Below are positions 58,110-64,000 of a stretch of DNA of 64,000 nt, in pieces. Every line of letters starts with the position of its first letter. Position 1 is the first letter of the stretch. The position numbers and the translations under genes were made by a program. The notes beneath the pieces were generated by a model. It was not told the origin of the DNA and ran no database searches. It saw nothing but the letters and a program-made list of their open reading frames with translations. Source of the stretch: Plectrocnemia conspersa. Taxonomy: Eukaryota > Arthropoda > Insecta > Trichoptera > Polycentropodidae. The stretch is from positions 868,001 to 932,000 of the forward strand of contig VTFK01000066.1 of NCBI GenBank assembly GCA_009617715.1, in the 5' to 3' direction.

Positions 58110-61100
58110 TTAGACAAAGAACATAGGCGAATCGTTTATAATATTATCCTTTATATGGATCTTCTCTTGAAAATCTTCTAATCTTGTAAGGTCAATATTC
58201 ACTCTGCAAACAAAGAAATTATTAATTAAATATAAATATAGAGACAAGGAGATGTGTTGGGTCCATCTATATTATCTAGTAGTAGGTTAATCGCTACTAA
58301 TATGACTATGTCTTTTTGTAAGCATTTATAAGTACTTACCCTGTAATCAAGACCGAAGCTCTAGAAGCAGCCCAGTGAGCGTAATAGGTTGGCGCTGGAT
58401 ATGAAACTGTTCGAGTGCAACGAGCATATAAGTGACACAAGTAATATGTTAGGTGCTCCAGTTCATCTTCGTTCATATTGGAATCGTCCCAAATTACATG
58501 GTAACGGGTAGGTCTCGCCGTGCCTTGGATCGATTGATGTGAAAGCTATAAAAAATAGCGTATACATATACATAAATATAGTTATTTTATTTTATTATAC
58601 TAAACTTCAATCAAGCTGGTTTTGTATATATATATATATATACATATATAAAAACAGATACATAGGGTGCAAATCAACAACTTTCGCTCGAAACACTATC
58701 CTGATAACATCATCAAGAATACAAATTCGCTGAATTCGTAAGAACTCAAACCACCGACTGACATAGACAAAGAATATCAAAAAAGCAGCCGCTTCCCTCT
58801 TCGCGTAACTCTGGTTCAGTTCGACTTCCGGAATCCAGAGTTTAACCCGCTTGGGACGCGACTGGGTTCATTGACTTTACATGAACAAAAATTATATTGT
58901 GCAACAATTTGAGTTATCGACTAAATACTTTGTCATATTACATTAGAAAAAATACACTATAAAATGTATTATGTATCTTAATGCTAAATTTCTCTTGCTT
59001 GTTCTTATATTAAACTAGTTGATGCACGATAGTCAATAACTCACCAAATAAAAGTCTAGCTCAGATGGATGCGTTATTATAGTATCGACGCATGTGCCTG
59101 CTGGAGCATTTCCGTTCTCATCAGCAAGGTTGGTCGGAAAAAATCTAAGGATCAAAATAAGTTATAAATAACCACGTGAGAAATAAATTATAATGCTGTA
59201 AAAACGAACGAACCGAGTATGATGTCTTTTTTGTACAATCACTATAGTGATCATGGGTTTATATTCGGATTCTAAAGAGGTACACGCTTCCCTGATCGAC
59301 CTCAGCTCCTTATTCAACACCTGTAATAAAAAGGTTATTTTTAAATGAAAGTATAATTTTTAACACTTTAAAAGTACTTACATAGTTGAACATTCCATCT
59401 GAGACACCGTCTCTGAACATTATAATTTGTCTCGGTTTGTAATTGGTTTTGCGTTCAAAATATTTTAGCTGCTCAATCATGATGTTTTTAAGATCAGCTA
59501 TGATTTCTTCCTGAAATGTTCAATATAAAACGTTATTTTTTGCAGTTACATACTAATTTAGATTTAAATTTAGCTGGCTGTTAATTTTAGAAATAAATAT
59601 AGTCAACGTTTTCGACATGGAGTATGGTTTTGAGTATTTTAAATCACGTAGTGTCTTGAGAACGCTCGTTACCGAGCGTTCCCACTGCGACGGCACCGAC
59701 ACGATTTAATTGCTTTTGATTTCTGAGAAGTGATAATTATTTTTGCACCCTCCTATTGATCAAAATTCGGTTTGAATAAGCTTTGACCAATACTCTCATA
59801 TCATAATATATGTAATATCGATGTGCATACCAACTATCGAGCAATATGCAAGATGTGACGTCTGTCTGTACTTCTTTTGAGTTGAATTTTAGTTTGTATT
59901 TTTAATTTGACCTAATGAAAGTTTCTTAAAATATAATTAGCTAAGGGATTACGATGATCTGGATATAACCACCTGAACAGAGTGTACTTGTGTACTTTGT
60001 TAAGGCAGTTCCAAAAAATACTCAGATTAAAAAAAAAATTCTTCCAATTTGAATCTAATTCTCCTATTGCACATATATTTTTGGACCAAATTAGTTTTCA
60101 ATTAGCTGATAGTTGAAAAAATTCATACAACTAATGTTGTTGATCTTTGTTTCTCACGGTTGGTGCATCAATTTTAATGAAAGTTTTTAAAACTGCTTGG
60201 CTTTGTATTTTTTTATTTACGCCGATGGATAGGTGTTATTCACAAATTAAATGTGACATATGTGGGTTTACAATTTTATACTTTGACGTGGGACTGTTTC
60301 ACGTTACATACTATTGTATCTTAGGAGCCAACAATTCTGTTTTCGTCCGCGTCGTTCCACGGTCACTAATCTCTTTGTCTTTTGAAGGCGGTAACAAAAT
60401 CCCTCGAATTCTAAAATCAAGGTCGACGTAGTCTATAACAACTTTAAAAAAGCATTCTAAAAAGCAAACTTTTTTTGTGAAGGGCCGGATCGTTAATATT
60501 TTAGGGTCGGAGGGTTAGAAAACCAAATTTAAATGATCTTCAAAAAATTTTAGGGCATTTGAAATAATACGTAATATTTCTAAGCTTTCAAAATTTAAGT
60601 TTAAAACATACATATAATAATTTATTCAATACGATTGTTCCACACAGTGATCTGCTGAATTAAAAAAAAAAAATTAGAAAAATGTCAAGTACCATATTAT
60701 AAAATTTGAGGAGAAATGCAGACGGAAGACAATAATGAAAATTATCCTATTATTAATGAAAGTGATGATGAAATGAAGGTATTAAAAAGGTCTCGATGGA
60801 ACGTTATATTAGATGACACTGACAGTAATTAAATGCATAATTACACGATTTTTATTTCTACCATTATTGTTTGTTTTTAATATAATTAATTGTTTTTTTT
60901 ATTAATATCCTAAAATTAAACATTCTGCAGAAAAAGTTTGATAATTTATATTTACTTTTTAGCTTAGGCATTTTAAAAAATTAACTCAAAAAACTGTTGC
61001 GTTTGACTCCCCTGGCACTCAAAAAATCAAGGATATTCTTCGCGCGCAATAAGAACATAAGACACGTGCTCTTCTTTACAAACTAAATACAAGGTCATTT

Positions 61101-64000
61101 AATATATAAAAATGAGAAAAAAAGTTTGATTTGCTGATTTCGTTAAATTCACAAAATACAGTTAAAAGAACCTAACATCAAATTTTATATGGGTGCCTAG
61201 TCCCCTACAACGTAGTATTCCTATAACGAAGTCCTAATCTCTACGCTATATGACTGTATTATATATTGTATTCATTTCACATAATGCTTTCCCATCTCTT
61301 TGATAACAAAATGTTTCATACTTAAATCACGACATTTAAAGTGGAGCAGTTTTTTTCTGATTTTGACAGTGACATAAATAAAATAAATATCAATCTCACC
61401 TTTGGTGGTTGGAGTCGTAGAGATATCTTGTATTTATAAGCTTGTGGACCATGCGAGCAGGCTACGGCGGCAATACTTGGAACGTTTTCCTGCAGTCGTT
61501 AAAAATCAGTCGATTGTAAAAGTTACAGATTTGATTTTTTACACAAACCTGCCGAGGTGACGGATGCGTGACGTCTGCACCGACTATCATACACGGCGTA
61601 TTTAAGCAAGGCAGCCCGACCAAACAATGATTGATTCCGTTAAGTTTAGTATTTATTTTCTGCAATAGCATTTTAGCAGTGCTATTATTCATACACTCGA
61701 CGGTTTTCTTCTTGATGCATTGCGACACAATTCCTACGGAGAGTTCAGCGTCCTGCTTGACCTGAAAATTTAACATAAATTTAGCATCAACAGTTGTTAG
61801 TGGATTAATTTTTAATTAATCCATCTATACCTTTGCATATTCTTCTCCCTTAGAATTTACGATAACCATCGCCAGGTGGCATTCTTTAGCGACGGCTTCC
61901 TTCAGCAGACTATTCAGATTTCGCAAATCACTATTGTGAATTTGCGGTTCACTTATCTCAACTCCGAGATCTTTACCGCCCATTTGGAGCTATAAAAATA
62001 TAATTAAGTTAAATATCTCCAGTGTAATATTTTTGGCAGTTGATATAGATTACAAATAAATAAAAGTTGTCGCACGATATATTTAATTCGCTTACACATT
62101 TCACTATATCTTGTATTTTGGAATAATGCACTCGAGCTAGATCTATGATGCACCAATTTACTAACTTTGCGTTTGTATTGAACTTCCCGGGAAACCAAAC
62201 TCCGTTCCTGCAAAAGAAAAATTACATTATATAAAAATTATTTGTTATTTTTTGACTCACAGTACCAAACGTACTTGACGGATATTTTTGCATCTTTATA
62301 TTGCAACATTGGCGGTACCAACACCCTGGCATCGATCTTTTCTAAATTGTTCGATACTGACATACCGAACTCCTTCGAGACGGGGTCGTTTTGATATGCG
62401 GACTGAAAGAGAAAAAAATGCGTCAAATCGATGAAAACTCAGAAAATCAACGGTTAAAATCAAATTACCTGCTGATATATTTCTATGATCTTTTTCTTGC
62501 GGGTACCAGCAGGTGTCACAGCCTTCCTGATTAGGTTAGTGGTCTGATCACCGTCCATCTGGATACCGATTAACTAAAAAATCAACAATAAAAACGTAAG
62601 ATATTTTTATTTTACTAGCTGAGTTTGTATAAATATCGAATCCTTAACTTTTTGGATTTTAATTTCTATTTTTGATTCGTTCTGATTTTAGTATTTGTTT
62701 TATTATTATTTTTTTGTATTTGCTTGTTAATATTAAATATTTCAACTATTTTATTGCTAATCTCAATATGATGAATTATAAATGAGATAAAAGGTATTTT
62801 TACATATTTTATTTATATTCACCGGTTAGTTAGTTCAGTTAATAATTTAAGGCTCGTATTTTTCAGATCAAAATTTCAATACGTTTGAGGTCAGAATTTA
62901 ATTATAAATTAATTAATAAATAAATATTAATTAATGAATAAATACAAATAAGTTAGGGCCGGCCCTGTAAAAAATAACATAATTTTAAATTTTTTCAAAA
63001 AAATAAAATCGTTTTAAGCATATTATATTATAATATATTTAAATAATGTTATAATATTTATTATTTTTTTCATATTTCTATATTTTGTAGAATTTAAAAA
63101 AAAATATTAATAGTCATATGCATGTAATGCAAGGTATAAAATACCCGGAACCGAACTAGATACCCAATGAAAAATGACCTGAGAACCAGATAATTAATTT
63201 GGGTATTTAGATGCCCTACTTAAATCTACACCAATAAAAAGTAGTCCTTTTTATTTTAATTATGTAAAGTAATTTTACTTTTTTATACTAAGCTATCTAT
63301 TTTTATATAAATAAAATGGTTTCTACCTGTCCGCCTTTAACGTCACACAACTCCATTGGGTAGTAGTTAGAATTTTTCTTAGTCTTCACAATCAAACAGG
63401 GTAAATTAGGATATTGTAATCTGAAAGCAACATATTTATTTATTTAGCTAAGTCTTTATACACTAAATAAATATAATTGAAACATACATATAAAATAGAC
63501 AAACAGAATATAAAAAAATACTTAACCACTTAAACGCCAGCGACTCACTAGTGCTTCCTTTGATGATTAGCTTTTTTAAGCAAATTATTTTTTTAAAACA
63601 AGTTCACGAACTATTTAAAAAATATTTTTAATATTATTGTACTAGCTTCATTACTCAGGAAATCAAGTATTTTATATTTATTTAAAAAAAGAGAAACAGA
63701 TGCATGAAGAGAATAACGGGTGACTCACCAAAAAAAGTCTTTGGCGTATAAAAGGTTAATATTATAATTGATTTCTTAATGCACAAAGGTGTTTCTTTAT
63801 TCCATTGAGGAAACCCACATTTTTATTTTACATTTATATAGAATTACCAAATTACTTTGCTAACCTATAAATATGTCTACATATATAGTCATTAACCTGT
63901 ATCTCCTCTCTGTAGCGAAATAGGTAGTGATGTTGATACTCTTTCCTTTAAATTCGAAAAAGTAATCATTGGCAGATTCGTTTGAAATGTCTGCAACCCT
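58110..64000 (-). CDS. AGO2: Argonaute-2-like protein (C-terminal 546 residues; 5' part outside the window)
   Basis: RNA-guided slicer of the siRNA pathway. Exons on the - strand, high to low: 64000-63897, 63420-63327, 62573-62469, 62402-62275, 62207-62096, 61989-61831, 61761-61549, 61489-61400, 59510-59382, 59320-59214, 59144-59045, 58545-58340, 58203-58110. All phases agree. The end of PAZ ([36 protein letters not shown]) leads into linker 2. The MID 5'-phosphate pocket is present (Y and K of YAKVK, Q of SQC, K of KINTKL). PIWI carries the full catalytic tetrad: D in VGADVTHP, E in PPKEEIIADL, D in [10 protein letters not shown] in [26 protein letters not shown] marks the AGO rather than the PIWI clade, and the ending SPMFFV fits AGO2 better than AGO1. 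The 1.9-kb intron holds repeats. Confidence 0.93.
59655..59800 (+). repeat. Repeat family R, partial copy in an AGO2 intron
   Basis: GTTACCGAGCGTTCCCACTG, TTTAATTGCTTTTGATTTCT and CCTCCTATTGATCAAAATTC match the first half of the family R unit. Confidence 0.7.
60330..60462 (+). repeat. Dispersed repeat shared with 6950-7068
   Basis: TTCGTCCGCGTCGTTCC, GAAGGCGGTAACAAAATCCC and ATTCTAAAATCAAGGTCGAC match the 6.95 kb locus on the same strand. A 94-aa frame crossing this region is incidental. Confidence 0.6.
60716..60832 (+). other. 38-residue acidic mini-ORF in an AGO2 intron
   Basis: ATG at 60716 opens [20 protein letters not shown] followed by [18 protein letters not shown] and stop. The acidic then basic pattern resembles the N-terminus of some transposase proteins, but no continuation is present. 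It may be an element relic. Confidence 0.25.
60850..61395. other. AGO2 intron sequence, nothing recognised
   Basis: AT-rich; no frames or repeats of note. Confidence 0.4.
62580..63320. other. AGO2 intron sequence, nothing secure
   Basis: The intron between the 63327 and 62573 exons is AT-rich. GGTATAAAATACCCGGAACCG at about 63132 resembles the GGTACCCGGTTTGGTTCCGG patch at 54408 and may be a related element piece. Confidence 0.35.
63526..63755. mobile_element. piggyBac-like MITE (TTAA-flanked), copy 2
   Basis: TTAA|CCACTTAAACGCCAGCGACT at the left; GGCGTATAAAAGG|TTAA at the right, preceded by GTGACTCACC. The inverted ends share CC..TT..ACGCCA and an inner GACTCAC/GTGAGTC pair. TTAA occurs on both sides. 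The 230-bp element sits in an AGO2 intron. Confidence 0.65.

Noticed and set aside
58627..58655. TA-rich microsatellite in an AGO2 intron
   Set aside because: Ordinary simple repeat for such AT-rich DNA; not worth a separate finding.
61840..61990. AGO2 as a PIWI-clade (Aub/Piwi) gene
   Set aside because: The PAZ end ([16 protein letters not shown]), [10 protein letters not shown] and the MID residues fit AGO, not PIWI.
1..64000. CRISPR arrays, operons, ribosome binding sites or bacterial terminators
   Set aside because: The gene structure is eukaryotic; the tandem arrays have 13-15 bp units without spacers.
1..64000. LTR retrotransposons or integrated viral genes
   Set aside because: No pair of long terminal repeats and no capsid, protease, integrase or envelope-like frame could be read.

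Overview
The window is a strongly AT-rich piece of insect nuclear DNA. It has spliceosomal introns with GT..AG borders and arthropod-type TATA/initiator core promoters. It holds an Argonaute-2-clade gene, a secreted family 1 glycoside hydrolase and a vesicular zinc transporter, set in a dense population of short non-autonomous transposons and decayed LINEs. I cannot name the order or species from the sequence alone.

Three genes are well supported. (1) A SLC30A2-type zinc transporter on the + strand has eight securely joined exons from 41074 to 44258 plus a 5' coding exon at 40180-40331. A GC-rich exon far upstream (32547-32701) is phase-compatible and may be its true first exon. (2) A GH1 beta-glucosidase/myrosinase-like gene on the + strand (48906-57838) has a signal peptide, both catalytic glutamates and a TATA promoter. 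A one-base excess in an A7 run breaks the conserved C-terminus. (3) An Argonaute-2-like gene on the - strand (58110 to beyond 64000) is seen from the end of the PAZ domain through MID and PIWI, with the DEDH catalytic tetrad. GH1 and AGO2 are convergent, with stop codons only about 190-270 bp apart.

At the left edge a - strand first exon with its own TATA box (336-574) belongs to a gene running out of the window; I could not identify it. Between 4.6 and 20.6 kb there are decayed or partial copies of small genes: three related fragments of a putative secreted protein, a signal-peptide-like exon at 15.8 kb, and a duplicated promoter region at 17.0 and 20.2 kb. An open GC-rich segment at 24.9-25.1 kb and others at 13.5 and 30.3-30.6 kb look coding but are unassigned.

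Mobile elements fill most of the rest. They include hAT, piggyBac (TTAA) and Tc1/mariner (TA) MITEs with readable inverted ends and target duplications, tRNA-derived SINEs, RTE/CR1-like LINE fragments (all on the - strand), a hAT transposase pseudogene, an intact LINE ORF1-like reading frame nested antisense in the GH1 intron, and a repeat family with at least six copies between 33 and 60 kb. The most unusual structure is a set of foldback-type loci (14.7-15.2, 18.2-19.0 and 36.4-38.6 kb). Their arms are tandem arrays of 14-bp units that fit one consensus, CGWCWWANNMGCSC, although the loci are otherwise diverged.
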